NCBI GenBank assembly: GCA_016714085.1
Contig: JADJNW010000001.1
Coordinates: 806,001-870,000 of the forward strand
DNA length: 64,000 bases
Origin: Saprospiraceae bacterium
GTDB lineage: Bacteria; Bacteroidota; Bacteroidia; Chitinophagales; Saprospiraceae
Reading direction: 5' to 3'
Shown: positions 1-9,382 of the stretch, in pieces
Numbering within the stretch: the stretch's first letter is position 1
Layout of the letters: the number at the start of each line of letters is the position of its first letter
Made by a program: the position numbers and the translations under genes
Notes under the pieces: model-generated
The model's database searches: none
What the model saw: the letters and a program-made list of their open reading frames with translations, nothing else
Told to the model about the DNA's origin: nothing

Positions 1-427
1 TTGCCAGGCTTATTTTTCCAAGACTTGAAACCGCTTCCAAAGCTTTGGTCTGGCGGTCATATACAAAAGCGAGGTCTTTCGTAGAGCGGCGATAGACGCG
101 CTCCTGATCTGAAAAAATGAGTATTTTTTGCTCATCAGCGCTGAAAGTGTAACTTTCGATACGATTATTATAATTCGGAGCATTATTTATAATAACAGCA
201 TCAAAAATAGTTTGCACCCGATTGCCGGTGGTCAGGTCGTATTGCTGAATTTTACTGCCTTCCAGGCGTGTATAATGTTTGCCGTCGTTCATAAAATTGA
301 AGCCCGACACCGACTTCATATTATAAGTATTATATTCGAAAATATCTTCCAGTGTAATGAGTTTTTGGGCTTCACTCATCTGCGTTACGGCTATGAATGC
401 TGCCATAAAAAGAAGAAAATTTTTCAT
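1..427 (-). CDS. Dipeptidyl peptidase IV-like S9 peptidase, N-terminal part (runs off the window)
   Basis: Reading the minus strand from an ATG at 427 gives an open frame to the left edge. It begins with a signal peptide (MKNFLLFMAAFIAVTQMSEA) and then reads LEDIFEYNTYNMKSVSGFNF..LEGSKIQQYDLTTG. This is the usual start of the beta-propeller domain of Bacteroidota DPP-IV family serine peptidases (S9B), exported enzymes that remove Xaa-Pro dipeptides from peptides. Only about 142 residues are present, so the catalytic Ser/Asp/His lie outside the window. It is read from the same strand as the regulator at 492-1994, with 64 bp between them. Confidence 0.75.
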   Translation of the reverse strand, partial: MKNFLLFMAAFIAVTQMSEAQKLITLEDIFEYNTYNMKSVSGFNFMNDGKHYTRLEGSKIQQYDLTTGNRVQTIFDAVIINNAPNYNNRIESYTFSADEQKILIFSDQERVYRRSTKDLAFVYDRQTKALEAVSSLGKISLA

Positions 428-491
428 AAATATTATTTTGATGTTTACGTCTGGCATTTTGAAATGGCCACGTTTTAATCGCCACCCGTAT

Positions 492-1994
492 TTACTTTTC
501 ATTATTTTGTAATACGAGCGACTTTAAGCGGTTTTGCACCAAACGCATTCGTTCGCGTTTTTCAACAATGATAGGCGGTGCAGCGCGTTCTTTGCAGTCG
601 CTCAATGGACATCGTTCGCAAGTTTGATTGACATCCCGAATTTGAATCGCCGGATCGCTCAGGAATTTTATTTTACTTTGTAAATCCTCATTTACCAGTA
701 GCCCCAAAGTCACGCTCACGTTGCGATTGGGCGAAGGATAAGCCGGCCGCGCCAAAGTAAGGCAAAGATACTCGTCATCCGTGCCGATGTAACGCGAGCG
801 CTGCGCCCGCACGATGGTATCCACGAATTTGCCTTCCTGCTGCATTTCATTCAAATCATTCAACAAAGACAAGGCGACCCAGCGGCGGCAGTAATGCTCC
901 AGCAAACCATTGCCATGCGGATGATGCCGGCGACTCAGGTGCAATTCTTTATCAATTTCAAAATAATCGGACGTAGGCTCATGCGAAAAACGCAGGAAAA
1001 ACAACTTGTCCAGCCCGAAAAACTGCGGAATGATATTCGTCAGGCGATGGTAAAACATTTCCGGCGTCGCTTCATATTTTTTCATAATGGCGATAAAAGC
1101 CTCGCCATCCCAGCTTTCTTTCTGAAAAAAACGCTGCAAATCCGCGATAAAAGTTGCTCGCGGCAAGAGCAAGGCTACCGAAAAATAAGTCGCTTTGGAA
1201 TGATTGAGCACCTCTTCAAATGTTTTGGAACGAAGAAGTGAAGACGTATAAGCGCGTTCTTTCAAATTTAAAGTATTGAATCCCAATTCTTTACCTAGTT
1301 GAAAAACTTTTTGAGTCGGGGTTAATTTGCTGTTCAGCAGCAATTCTTTTTTTTCAGGAATAAACACAGAACGCAGGTTTTGCAACTCGCTGTAAGCGTC
1401 CAAACCACCATCTACAATTTTATAACCAAATTGCTTTTCCAATAGCTTCCGCAAAAAATCCCCCGAAATCGGGCGTTCTTCTGGAATACCAAACTTTGTA
1501 ACACACTCATCAACAGCATTTTCAATATCTTCAAAATAATTATTATGTAGTTCAAGATAACTTCGCAATGCGCTGAAGTAAAAATTCTCTTCCTTGAGCG
1601 CGTAGTTGCGCGAGATTTCCAGCAGAGTGGAGATAAAAGCGCCAACACGAGCGGGCGCATTGGCAATGATTTCAACCACTTTCGCCAATTCAATGCCAAA
1701 AAGATCGAGCGGAAGCTCATTCAAAAAATTGGATTGCAGCAATTCGGTGACCGGCGCCAACGATTTGTCTAGTTCTCCCGAAGTCAACTCTGTAGAAGGC
1801 ACATCCAGCGCGGCAGCCAGCACCAGCACCTTATCATCTTTAGGATATTTTTTGCCTTTTTCAATTTCATTGAGATAGGACACCGACATCCCTGTTTGCT
1901 CCGCCAGTTCTGCAAAAGATAATCCCTTTGCTTGTCGTAACTGCTTGACTTTCAACCCAAAAACAATTCTATAATTCTGTGCCTTCGTGCTCAT
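492..1994 (-). CDS. ScfR-like transcriptional regulator (XRE HTH plus DUF2083-type C-terminus)
   Basis: An N-terminal XRE helix-turn-helix (about residues 8-65; LRQAKGLSFAELAEQTGMSV followed by SYLNEIEKG) is joined to a long C-terminal region. That region ends in a cysteine cluster (CERCPLSDC), the architecture of short-chain fatty acyl-CoA-responsive regulators (RamB/ScfR group). I chose the ATG at 1994 (MSTKAQNYRI), which leaves a normal HTH start; the upstream in-frame ATG at 2066 would add 24 residues of unlikely sequence. The family controls glyoxylate, methylcitrate or fatty acid catabolism by sensing acyl-CoAs. A beta-oxidation multienzyme gene lies 2.6 kb away on the same strand, which fits that role, but direct control is inference. 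Confidence 0.8.
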   Translation of the reverse strand: MSTKAQNYRIVFGLKVKQLRQAKGLSFAELAEQTGMSVSYLNEIEKGKKYPKDDKVLVLAAALDVPSTELTSGELDKSLAPVTELLQSNFLNELPLDLFGIELAKVVEIIANAPARVGAFISTLLEISRNYALKEENFYFSALRSYLELHNNYFEDIENAVDECVTKFGIPEERPISGDFLRKLLEKQFGYKIVDGGLDAYSELQNLRSVFIPEKKELLLNSKLTPTQKVFQLGKELGFNTLNLKERAYTSSLLRSKTFEEVLNHSKATYFSVALLLPRATFIADLQRFFQKESWDGEAFIAIMKKYEATPEMFYHRLTNIIPQFFGLDKLFFLRFSHEPTSDYFEIDKELHLSRRHHPHGNGLLEHYCRRWVALSLLNDLNEMQQEGKFVDTIVRAQRSRYIGTDDEYLCLTLARPAYPSPNRNVSVTLGLLVNEDLQSKIKFLSDPAIQIRDVNQTCERCPLSDCKERAAPPIIVEKRERMRLVQNRLKSLVLQNNEK

Positions 1995-2070
1995 AGCGGC
2001 CAAATTACAATATTTACAGCGAATTTTCGCCCCCTTCTTTTTGGTCTCGAAATAATTGATAATCAATTTG

Positions 2071-2102
2071 ATTGTAAATAATCACTTTTCATATTACATT
2101 TG
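2071..2102 (+). promoter_or_regulatory. Bacteroidota-type promoter for the 2165 gene
   Basis: ATTG at 2071-2074, 20 bp, then TACATTTG at 2095-2102 fits the Bacteroidota -33/-7 pattern (TTTG-N19..20-TAnnTTTG) with one mismatch in the -33 box. Transcription would start near 2109, about 55 bp before the ATG. Confidence 0.5.
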
Positions 2103-2164
2103 TACTAATTACCTTATCTCCCTTGCCTTCATGACAAGCAATCGATACTTTTGAACAAAATAGA

Positions 2165-3748
2165 ATGACCATGAAACCAACTTTTATCCTGCTCGCTTTG
2201 CTGTGTTTTGGTGCAGTTCTCAATGCGCAAGACCTTCATATTTACTATGATTTGCAAACGCAGACACCACGCTATTTTATTGATAGTCAAGAGGTAAGCC
2301 GACCTTATGTGCGTAAGGGAAGCAGTGTAATATTACATATTGAAAATTACAATAATTATTTATATGATGTTGTAATTGAATCAGAAAACCGCGAAATCCG
2401 ACTTCCTTCCAGCGCTTCGCCCAATTCATTGACGCAGTTATTTCCTACCCTGGGACAGAATTCAACGAATTTTTTGTCTTTAACCTCTGGCGACCGGGGT
2501 GGCAGTTCATTAGGGCTAATCGGCAAAGAAGATAGCAAAGACAACGTGCCCCGTGAGTTTGATGCTTCGCTTGGTCTTGGAAGGCAAGAATATGAACAAT
2601 TAGTGAAATTAACAGAGTCATTTAGTACGGCTATGGCTGAGATTCAAGCAATTGATGTAGCAATCGACTCGAGTCGGCAAGAGGTACAATCCATTGTAGA
2701 AGCGCATCAAATCAATGCTTTTGTGATGGAAGAAATCGAACAAATCAAGCATCATCCTGGCTTGCCGCCTGCGCAAATCAAAAAAATGACCAGCGATTAT
2801 ATGAATAAAGTGCTGGGTGTAAGCTCGAATGCTTCGGATGTAGATTTGAATTTTCTTTTGCAAAAAGGCAATACCCGCCGACAGTTGAGCAATAAATTGA
2901 CCGAAGTGCGCAAGCGGCACGATCAATATCGACAGGTGATTGCCAGGATGAGTAGCATTCAGGAATCCCTCAACGCTTTTTCGGCAAAGCCGGTCGTGAA
3001 TTCGCTTTACGTAGGTCCGATTGCGGCCTCTTATGACGATGCCCAGGCACAAGAGAATGATTATGCCGATTTTGAAAATAAATTGGTCAGTCTGATTACC
3101 GAAATGCCCGATGCAGATATTACGAAGCTGGCTGCGCTTTGGCGCGAATATGAAGCCTTGCAAGCCAATCCTTTCACCAAAAATCACCGCGTAACCGCCA
3201 ATGGCGACGATATGGTGTTCAATATTCGTTTTTCACCAAATGCAGCACAAGAAAGCGCTGCCTTGCCGGCTTTGCAAATCTCGCCGATTGAAATTCCAGT
3301 GGCAGGAGGCTTCAAAGTAAACGCCAGTATTGGCGTGGCTTTCGGACAGTTTTTTGATCGCCCGGAATCTTATTTTGTACGTGATGACATCATTCGTTCC
3401 GAGGATAAAGACAGTTTTTTTCCTGTTGTTTCATCTTTTTTTCATTTTTATGGTCAAAGCAAAGGCAATATCTCGTTTGGTGGTGCTTTTGGTATTGGCT
3501 TGCCGATCACAGGCGACAGTGCAGGGCAATCGGCTTCATTCTTTCTTGGCCCAAGTTTGATTATTGGTCGTGGCGAGCGTTTGGTGTTGAATACCGGGAT
3601 CATGGGCTCACGGGTGGAGCGCTTGGCGCAGGGCTACCGGGTTGGCGATAGCTTTATTTCGGATGCCAATGTTGTACCAACCAAAGATGTCTATGAAATG
3701 GGCTTCTTCATGGGGTTATCCTTTAATTTATTGGGCTCGAATCGGTAA
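2165..3748 (+). CDS. Secreted protein of unknown function with central coiled region and beta-rich C-terminus
   Basis: The protein has 527 residues and a clear Sec signal peptide (MKPTFILLALLCFGAVLNAQ; the second ATG at 2171 is an equally good start). A central charged, helical part (about residues 135-300) is rich in E, Q and K and could form coiled coils. The C-terminal 170 residues alternate hydrophobic and polar residues and end in an aromatic/leucine-rich strand (MGFFMGLSFNLLG), as in small outer-membrane barrels. I do not recognise a named family. It stands alone between divergent and convergent neighbours and has its own promoter. Periplasmic or outer-membrane location is inferred; function is unknown. 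Confidence 0.6.
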   Translation: MTMKPTFILLALLCFGAVLNAQDLHIYYDLQTQTPRYFIDSQEVSRPYVRKGSSVILHIENYNNYLYDVVIESENREIRLPSSASPNSLTQLFPTLGQNSTNFLSLTSGDRGGSSLGLIGKEDSKDNVPREFDASLGLGRQEYEQLVKLTESFSTAMAEIQAIDVAIDSSRQEVQSIVEAHQINAFVMEEIEQIKHHPGLPPAQIKKMTSDYMNKVLGVSSNASDVDLNFLLQKGNTRRQLSNKLTEVRKRHDQYRQVIARMSSIQESLNAFSAKPVVNSLYVGPIAASYDDAQAQENDYADFENKLVSLITEMPDADITKLAALWREYEALQANPFTKNHRVTANGDDMVFNIRFSPNAAQESAALPALQISPIEIPVAGGFKVNASIGVAFGQFFDRPESYFVRDDIIRSEDKDSFFPVVSSFFHFYGQSKGNISFGGAFGIGLPITGDSAGQSASFFLGPSLIIGRGERLVLNTGIMGSRVERLAQGYRVGDSFISDANVVPTKDVYEMGFFMGLSFNLLGSNR

Positions 3749-3795
3749 ATAAGATTTTCGAAATTTTAAAAACTTCGGAAATCTCTAATCTTATT
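3748..3795. terminator. Hairpin between convergent genes
   Basis: Perfect 9-bp arms (AATAAGATT at 3748-3756, AATCTTATT at 3787-3795) overlap the stop of the plus-strand gene and precede the stop of the minus-strand gene. It can act as a two-way terminator, although neither side has a long T-tract. Confidence 0.45.
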
Positions 3796-3801
3796 AAAAA
3801 T

Positions 3802-4614
3802 TTATCCCAAGTATCCACCGATACGGCTGTAAATCATTTGGGGATTCCAGGTTTTCATGGGTCCAAGGCGCATCAACACTGCTCGGCGGTACATCTCGTA
3901 ACCTTGATCCTTGAGAAAGTTGCAAGCGATTATATTTTCTTGAGGAATAACCACAAAATTTCGCGCTTTTTCTTGTCGGAATTGCAGCAAAGACAAGCCA
4001 GCCGCTTCAGTCTTCGCAATAATTAAGCCATCTCCCAAACGAGGCAAGTAAAATCCTTCTATTTCATCTTGGGATGTAAAAACCCAGGCATCGGATGTAA
4101 ATCGCTTCAAAATGGCGCTTCGATCCTCGCCGGTAGCCAAAGCATCTAATTCTATTATTTTTCGATCGAACTGATTATTATTCAGCAGAATACATTTATT
4201 AAAGAAATCTATTGCGCTAATATTTGACTCCTTTCGGAAAAAATGATATTCGCTCTCATATTCAAAACCCAATTTTGCGTACAAGCCTTTGCCTTCTTGC
4301 GTTGCCAAGAGCAATTGCAATTTTTTATCCCGATTTTGAGCAGTTTGAATAAGATATTCGGTCATGAATTTGCCGATGCCCTTTCTTTGCAAATCACTTC
4401 TGATAATGATATTGCCCAACCATGCACTATCTACATTCAAAAATAATTCTGAAACACCAATCATTTCATCGTCCAATATAACTTTCACCGCGTGAAAATA
4501 GGCTTGTCCGAAATGGCTGCGAAAAACGGGTCGAATATCATTCCATTCTGGCGGCTGGAAAAGATGTAAGAATTCAAGATCCGCTGATTCTAAAGGTGCA
4601 ATACTCAAATTCAT
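3802..4614 (-). CDS. GNAT-family acetyltransferase, YitH-like
   Basis: The first half (residues 1-130) is a GNAT fold with the acetyl-CoA pyrophosphate loop signature QRKGIG. It follows the strand IIIRSDL and precedes LLATQEGKGLYAKLGFEYES, typical motif A/B features. The second half (about 140-270) looks like the extra C-terminal domain of YitH-type acetyltransferases, which also ends in a repeated GNAT-like strand (IACNFLKDQGYEMYRRA). The enzyme would move an acetyl group from acetyl-CoA to an amine; the substrate cannot be told. It follows the beta-oxidation gene on the same strand after 17 bp and is probably co-transcribed with it. Confidence 0.75.
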   Translation of the reverse strand: MNLSIAPLESADLEFLHLFQPPEWNDIRPVFRSHFGQAYFHAVKVILDDEMIGVSELFLNVDSAWLGNIIIRSDLQRKGIGKFMTEYLIQTAQNRDKKLQLLLATQEGKGLYAKLGFEYESEYHFFRKESNISAIDFFNKCILLNNNQFDRKIIELDALATGEDRSAILKRFTSDAWVFTSQDEIEGFYLPRLGDGLIIAKTEAAGLSLLQFRQEKARNFVVIPQENIIACNFLKDQGYEMYRRAVLMRLGPMKTWNPQMIYSRIGGYLG

Positions 4615-4631
4615 TTCAAAAATGGGGATTT

Positions 4632-6737
4632 CTATGATACCAATTCTATCAACATTTTAGGTGGTCGAAAGCGCTGTCCAAGGGCTTTTTCATAAATTTT
4701 ACATTCTTGTATAAATCGCTCCAAACCGTAGTCCTTTACATATTGAATGGTGCCGCCCTTGAACGCAGGAAAGCCCCATCCATAAATGCTACCAAGATTC
4801 GCCGCCGGCACCGAAGCAATGACCCCCTCTTGCATGCACCACACTGCTTCTATGACTTGCGCAAAAAGAAATCGCTCTGCCAATTCGACAGGATTAAAAT
4901 CTGTTTTGGTCACTGGAAAATGCTCGCTCAAATCCGTCCACAAATGTCGATTTTCTTCATTTGAATAATCATAAAATCCCATTTTTTTTGTTCGACCAGG
5001 GCGTTTGATTTCTTCCAGCATTTTCGTCAAAACGCTCACAGCCGGATGTTGGATATATTTTGTACCATAATGCTCAGAAGCTTGTTGTTCGTAGCGCAGC
5101 ACCAAATCCAATCCCAAGTCATCCGCAAGCTCCAAAGCGCCTTTGGGCATACCCGCTTGTCGGCCAATATTCTCAATTAAAGCAGGCGCATAGCCTTCCT
5201 GCAACATCGTGATGCCTTCCAGAATATACGTGTTCTGCACCCTGGCAGCGTAAAAGCCCCAATCATCCTTGACCACAATGGGGATTTTGCGAATCATCCG
5301 CACAAAATCAAATGCCCTGGCGATGGTTTCTTCTGAGGTTTTTGCGCCGCGCACAATTTCTACCAAAGGCACCTCTTCTGCGGGATGAAAGAAATGAAGC
5401 CCCACATAATGCTCGGGTCGCATGGACGTCTGCGCCAATTTTGTAATGGGAATGGACACCGTATTGCTACCAAAAATCGAGTATTCGTCCATGTATTCCT
5501 CGGCTTCGCGGGTCACTTTTTGCTTGACATTCTGATTTTCAAAAACCGCTTCGATAATCAAATCGCAGTTTTCAAAATCCTGAGAAGTTTCGGTCGTATA
5601 AATTCGCTTTAAAATATTCTTGCGTTCTTCAAATTGCAATTCACCTTTTTCAATCAGTTGATTCAAGCGATTAGATACGAATTCGCGGCCACGCTCTGCA
5701 ATAGATTTGGATACATCCTTCAATACAACATCTAAACCATTCATCCCACAAGCCAAGGCAATGCCAGAGCCCATTTGCCCTGCGCCGATCACGCCCACTT
5801 TTTTCGGTCGGAATTTGCCAAAACCCTTTGGGCGATTCTTGCCTTCTTCTATAAAATGATAATCAAACCAAAAGGCTTTAATCATATTTTTCGTTTCCGG
5901 GCTGCGCAAGAGTGCAGTGTAATAGCGACTTTCGATTCGACAAGCGGTGTCAAAGTCCACTTTTGAACCTTCTGTTAATACATTCAATATAGCCTGTGGC
6001 GCTGGGAAATTGCGCAGCGTAGCTAATTGCGCCGTGAGTATTACAATACGTCGAGCCAGCTTTGGATCTTTTGCTGTGCCGCCAGGAATCAGGCAATCTC
6101 TGCGATCCCAAGGGCGACGCCCTTCTTTGGTTTGCATCAACCAGGCTTTGGCTTTGTCCAGCATTTCCTTGCGGTCGTTTGCCAATTCATCAACAATGCC
6201 TACTTCAAGCGCCTCTCGGGGCGAATATCTTTTGCCGCTGGTTAAAATCTGGTAAGCTTTCTCGATCCCCAATAACCACATCAAACGAATGATACCGCCG
6301 GCCCCAGGAATCAAGCCCATTTGTACTTCCGGCGAACCGATGTAAGTGTTGGACGCATTTAATAAAATTCGATGATGACAACCCAATGCCATTTCAAAAC
6401 CCGCGCCTAAGGCCGTGCCGTTGATCGCTGCTACCACTGGCACGCCAGGGCTTTCGAGATCGCGCAAGAATTTTTTTAGTTTTTCTGTAAAAGCAAAGAT
6501 TTCTTCAGGATTATTGGCTTGGTACAAATATTCCAAATCCCCACCCGACAAGAAAGTTTTTTTCGCAGAAGTGAGAATGACGCCGCGCAACTTACCTTTG
6601 GATTTTTCCTCTTTTAAGTGCTGTAAAACAGGCAGAAACAAATCTCCAATTTCATGATTGATGACATTATGCGATCGGCCGCTCATATCGAGCGTGAGGG
6701 TGACAATATTGTCGGTATCTTTTTGATATTTGATCAT
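4632..6737 (-). CDS. fadJ: Fatty acid oxidation multienzyme: enoyl-CoA hydratase / 3-hydroxyacyl-CoA dehydrogenase
   Basis: The 701 residues match the usual FadB/FadJ length. The N-terminal crotonase domain shows the oxyanion-hole strand AAINGTALGAGFEMALGCHH and GSPEVQMGLIPGAGG. It is followed by a Rossmann NAD site (VGVIGAGQMGSGIALACGMN, about residue 315) and the C-terminal HADH dimerisation repeats. The protein hydrates 2-enoyl-CoA and oxidises 3-hydroxyacyl-CoA in beta-oxidation; a thiolase partner is not in the window. A perfect -7 element (TACATTTG on the minus strand, 6787-6794) sits upstream, with a poor -33. FadJ rather than FadB is chosen from general resemblance, so the symbol is less sure than the function. 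Confidence 0.9.
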   Translation of the reverse strand: MIKYQKDTDNIVTLTLDMSGRSHNVINHEIGDLFLPVLQHLKEEKSKGKLRGVILTSAKKTFLSGGDLEYLYQANNPEEIFAFTEKLKKFLRDLESPGVPVVAAINGTALGAGFEMALGCHHRILLNASNTYIGSPEVQMGLIPGAGGIIRLMWLLGIEKAYQILTSGKRYSPREALEVGIVDELANDRKEMLDKAKAWLMQTKEGRRPWDRRDCLIPGGTAKDPKLARRIVILTAQLATLRNFPAPQAILNVLTEGSKVDFDTACRIESRYYTALLRSPETKNMIKAFWFDYHFIEEGKNRPKGFGKFRPKKVGVIGAGQMGSGIALACGMNGLDVVLKDVSKSIAERGREFVSNRLNQLIEKGELQFEERKNILKRIYTTETSQDFENCDLIIEAVFENQNVKQKVTREAEEYMDEYSIFGSNTVSIPITKLAQTSMRPEHYVGLHFFHPAEEVPLVEIVRGAKTSEETIARAFDFVRMIRKIPIVVKDDWGFYAARVQNTYILEGITMLQEGYAPALIENIGRQAGMPKGALELADDLGLDLVLRYEQQASEHYGTKYIQHPAVSVLTKMLEEIKRPGRTKKMGFYDYSNEENRHLWTDLSEHFPVTKTDFNPVELAERFLFAQVIEAVWCMQEGVIASVPAANLGSIYGWGFPAFKGGTIQYVKDYGLERFIQECKIYEKALGQRFRPPKMLIELVS

Positions 6738-6889
6738 AAACGTTTGGAAGTTTGGGTGTTTGAGGTTTCTTGTTTATCAAGTTTTGCAAATGTAGGGAAA
6801 GCGAAAAAGAAAAGCTATTTCAATAGAATAACAAGCCCAATACTTACGGTCTCCATTCAACCCATCAACCTTTCCCCCTATCAACTTTA

Positions 6890-8197
6890 TTATAATTGAA
6901 ATTGATGTCGAATGCCAACAAACACGCCCGCTGTCAGGTATTTCTGATCGATCATAAAATCTTCGCGCGTGAAGGAACGCGGATAGGCTTTGACGTGCGG
7001 CTCTACGAGTAGCTGCATACGAGGGCTAATGCGATACTGCACACCCAAGCTGCCATACCAACCAATGCCAAGGTTTTCGCGGAAAGCAGGATAGGCTTCG
7101 GCATTATTATCATTAGAAAAGCTAATAGGACGATTATCTTCAGGAGAAATAAATTCGCCGTTCGGCTTGAACATTACATTGACATAAGCACCGCCGTTCA
7201 GTGTAAGCGTCAGATTTTTTGAGCTGACTTCATAACCCAGCAAGAGCGGAATATCCAAGGTGCGATAACGGTTATTAGCTACAACTTGGCGACTGTTGGT
7301 TTCAATCGTTGTATCTGTGCCTATGATTTCACCGTTTTGCCCATAAATATTGGTGATAATAGTACGAACCTCATTTTCGATGGTATGCTCGAAACGCTCG
7401 TTGATTTCAGAATAATTGACGCCCGTGCGCACAGCAATCCCAGGTTTTGTGACCATTGAAAGACGCAAAGCAGCACTGTATGTATAGCGCGGCAACTCAG
7501 TCTGTTCGCGCGTGTCCGCGTATTTGGCAAAATCACCTTCTTTAGGATTCAAGCTGCGTACAGCAAAACCCGGTGCTGCCAAAATATCAAAATAAAAATT
7601 GGTTTTTCCATTCGTGAAAGAAGCACAGCCGGAAGCTGGCATTTGCAGGCTTTGAGCAGTATGAACTTTGCGAAAAGCAAGTGGTAAAGTAGCCAATTGC
7701 AAAGCAGAAACTTGCATCGCAGCAGATGGAATTACATTTTCAGCAGCAAAAACTTCCTCGAAGGCTTCAGTTTGACTTTCAACAGGTGTAGCGATTGTTT
7801 CAATAGGCGATACTTTGATTTTGGGTTGATTTGGTTTTTGTTGAATATTTTCTTTTGGGAATGAATTTGCCTCAAGGAAAGATGGAATCGGATTCGGAAA
7901 TATATTATTCGGAATGGCGCTTTGTGCCAATGCTTTTTCCGTATTTTCTTCTGCAATTACAGGAAAGCTACTCAGCGTTGCTGGTGCATTAATATCTGTG
8001 TACCAAGACATCACGCCAGCCAATATTCCAATCAGCAGCAAAGCCGCAATCAAGCGTCGTTGTCGGCTCTGTTGCTGTATTCTGAATGTCGCATTCCGTT
8101 GACGTTCGATACTTTCCCAGAGATACTGGGGCGCACCGGAGTCGTAATGCTCTAATTTCTTGTTAAAGGCATTGTCTATTGGATGCCGTCGGTTCAT
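6890..8197 (-). CDS. Anti-sigma-like N-terminus with one membrane span and outer-membrane-type beta-barrel C-terminus
   Basis: Residues 1-45 are charged and cytoplasmic-looking (AFNKKLEHYDSGAPQYLWES). One transmembrane helix follows (about 46-64, RLIAALLLIGILAGVMSWYT), then a low-complexity linker to about 170, then a beta-rich PorT/OmpA-barrel-like domain ending in a terminal strand (LTAGVFVGIRHQFQL). The start codon overlaps the stop of the ECF sigma gene (ATGA at 8194-8197), the normal arrangement for a sigma factor and its membrane regulator. The chain is therefore predicted to bind the sigma factor inside the cell and carry a periplasmic beta domain. Whether that domain really inserts in the outer membrane is unclear. 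Confidence 0.7.
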   Translation of the reverse strand: MNRRHPIDNAFNKKLEHYDSGAPQYLWESIERQRNATFRIQQQSRQRRLIAALLLIGILAGVMSWYTDINAPATLSSFPVIAEENTEKALAQSAIPNNIFPNPIPSFLEANSFPKENIQQKPNQPKIKVSPIETIATPVESQTEAFEEVFAAENVIPSAAMQVSALQLATLPLAFRKVHTAQSLQMPASGCASFTNGKTNFYFDILAAPGFAVRSLNPKEGDFAKYADTREQTELPRYTYSAALRLSMVTKPGIAVRTGVNYSEINERFEHTIENEVRTIITNIYGQNGEIIGTDTTIETNSRQVVANNRYRTLDIPLLLGYEVSSKNLTLTLNGGAYVNVMFKPNGEFISPEDNRPISFSNDNNAEAYPAFRENLGIGWYGSLGVQYRISPRMQLLVEPHVKAYPRSFTREDFMIDQKYLTAGVFVGIRHQFQL

Positions 8198-8763
8198 ACC
8201 GCGATTTTTTGCATTTTCACAATTTGATCCTGTAAAATTCTACGCGCTTTGAGCAATTGCGTCCGCGAAGTGGATGCTTCAATCCCCAGCATTTCCGATA
8301 TTTCTGAGTGGCTGTAGCCTTCAATGGCATATAAATTGAACACCACGCGATACCCATCGGGTAGTTGGGCAATGAGATTAAGCAATTCCTCTTCATGTAA
8401 ATCGGCGTACACCGAAGGTTCTAAAATAATATCGTAGCCTTCGTCGATGCCGATCGCTTCGTCTTTAAAACTTTTTTGGTGATATTTTTTAAGCGCTGTA
8501 TTGACAACAATGCGTCGAATCCAGCCTTCGAAAGAACCTACAAACTGAAATTGGTTGATATTATCAAACACTTTGATAAATGCATCTTGCAGTAAATCTT
8601 CTGCTTCCATACGATGGCGAGCATAGCGCAGGCATACCGTGAGCATCTTTCCTGCGTATCGCTGAAAGACCTCCGCCTGGCATTGCCTATTTTCGCGCAG
8701 GCATCCCCTTATCAGGTCTTGCTCACTCACATCTATAGTGTTTGCTACTGCAATAAAACTCAA
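8194..8763 (-). CDS. RNA polymerase ECF sigma factor
   Basis: This is a sigma-70 family protein of about 180-189 residues. Region 2 reads YARHRMEAEDLLQDAFIKVF and region 4 YSHSEISEMLGIEASTSRTQ, both classic ECF features. No ATG is available: the frame opens with TTG (8763), and a GTG at 8730 (giving VSEQDLIRGC) is an attractive alternative that matches usual ECF N-termini. It directs RNA polymerase to an unknown stress or surface regulon and is translationally coupled to the membrane regulator downstream. Confidence 0.88.
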   Translation of the reverse strand: MSFIAVANTIDVSEQDLIRGCLRENRQCQAEVFQRYAGKMLTVCLRYARHRMEAEDLLQDAFIKVFDNINQFQFVGSFEGWIRRIVVNTALKKYHQKSFKDEAIGIDEGYDIILEPSVYADLHEEELLNLIAQLPDGYRVVFNLYAIEGYSHSEISEMLGIEASTSRTQLLKARRILQDQIVKMQKIAV

Positions 8764-8910
8764 ATTCCCGTTGCAAATTGCCTTTCGGCAATATTATTCT
8801 TAAATACGAGTAATTACTATTTTATAAATTACGACAAACTGTAAGGTGTTGTTTGATTATTAACACAATTTAAGCTTTTTCTTTTAATCTTGCATAGGAA
8901 ATTTTGGATT

Positions 8911-9333
8911 ATGACTGCACAAGATCGCGCCATCCAAGTTGTAAATCAAATGTTTGAATCCGATTTTTTCAGTCAATGGCTGGGCATCGAACGTTTGGAA
9001 GATAACGCAGGAAAGAGTGTGTTGCGTATGACTATTCGACGAGAAATGCTTAATGGCTTTGGCATCGTGCATGGTGGTGTTACGTATTCCTTTGCTGATA
9101 GCGCGTTGGCCTTCGCTTCCAATTCGCACGGCCGCAAAGCGGTTTCCATCGAAACGTCTATCTCGCATATCGAATCCTTGCGCGAAGGCGACATTATCAC
9201 GGCTTACGCGGAAGAAGAAAGTTTGGGCAATAAAATTGCCGTGTATCGTGTGGTTGTCAAAAATCAACACGATCAAACCGTGGCCTTATTCAAAGGTACG
9301 GTGTACCGCACCAGCAAAGACTGGGAAATTTAA
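8911..9333 (+). CDS. PaaI-type hotdog thioesterase
   Basis: A single hotdog domain of 140 residues carries the diagnostic turn NGFGIVHGGVTYSFADSALA, in which the HGG and the downstream Asp form the active site of PaaI/YdiI thioesterases. I chose the ATG at 8911 (MTAQDRAIQV); the upstream TTG adds seven improbable residues. Such enzymes hydrolyse phenylacetyl- or other aryl-/acyl-CoA thioesters in the cytosol. No phenylacetate genes are near, so the natural substrate is open. Confidence 0.85.
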   Translation: MTAQDRAIQVVNQMFESDFFSQWLGIERLEDNAGKSVLRMTIRREMLNGFGIVHGGVTYSFADSALAFASNSHGRKAVSIETSISHIESLREGDIITAYAEEESLGNKIAVYRVVVKNQHDQTVALFKGTVYRTSKDWEI

Positions 9334-9334
9334 A

Positions 9335-9370
9335 AAGCGATGTCGTCGCTTGAAAGTAATGACATCGCTT
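9335..9370. terminator. Hairpin between convergent thioesterase and cupin genes
   Basis: Perfect 10-bp arms AAGCGATGTC (9335-9344) and GACATCGCTT (9361-9370) start right after the thioesterase stop and lie before the cupin stop. The T-tract is weak (TCTTTATTT). Confidence 0.45.
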
Positions 9371-9382
9371 CATCGTCTTTAT

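Noticed and set aside
2618..3187. 189-codon minus-strand frame inside the secreted protein gene
   Set aside because: Antisense shadow without domain features; the plus-strand frame has signal peptide and promoter.
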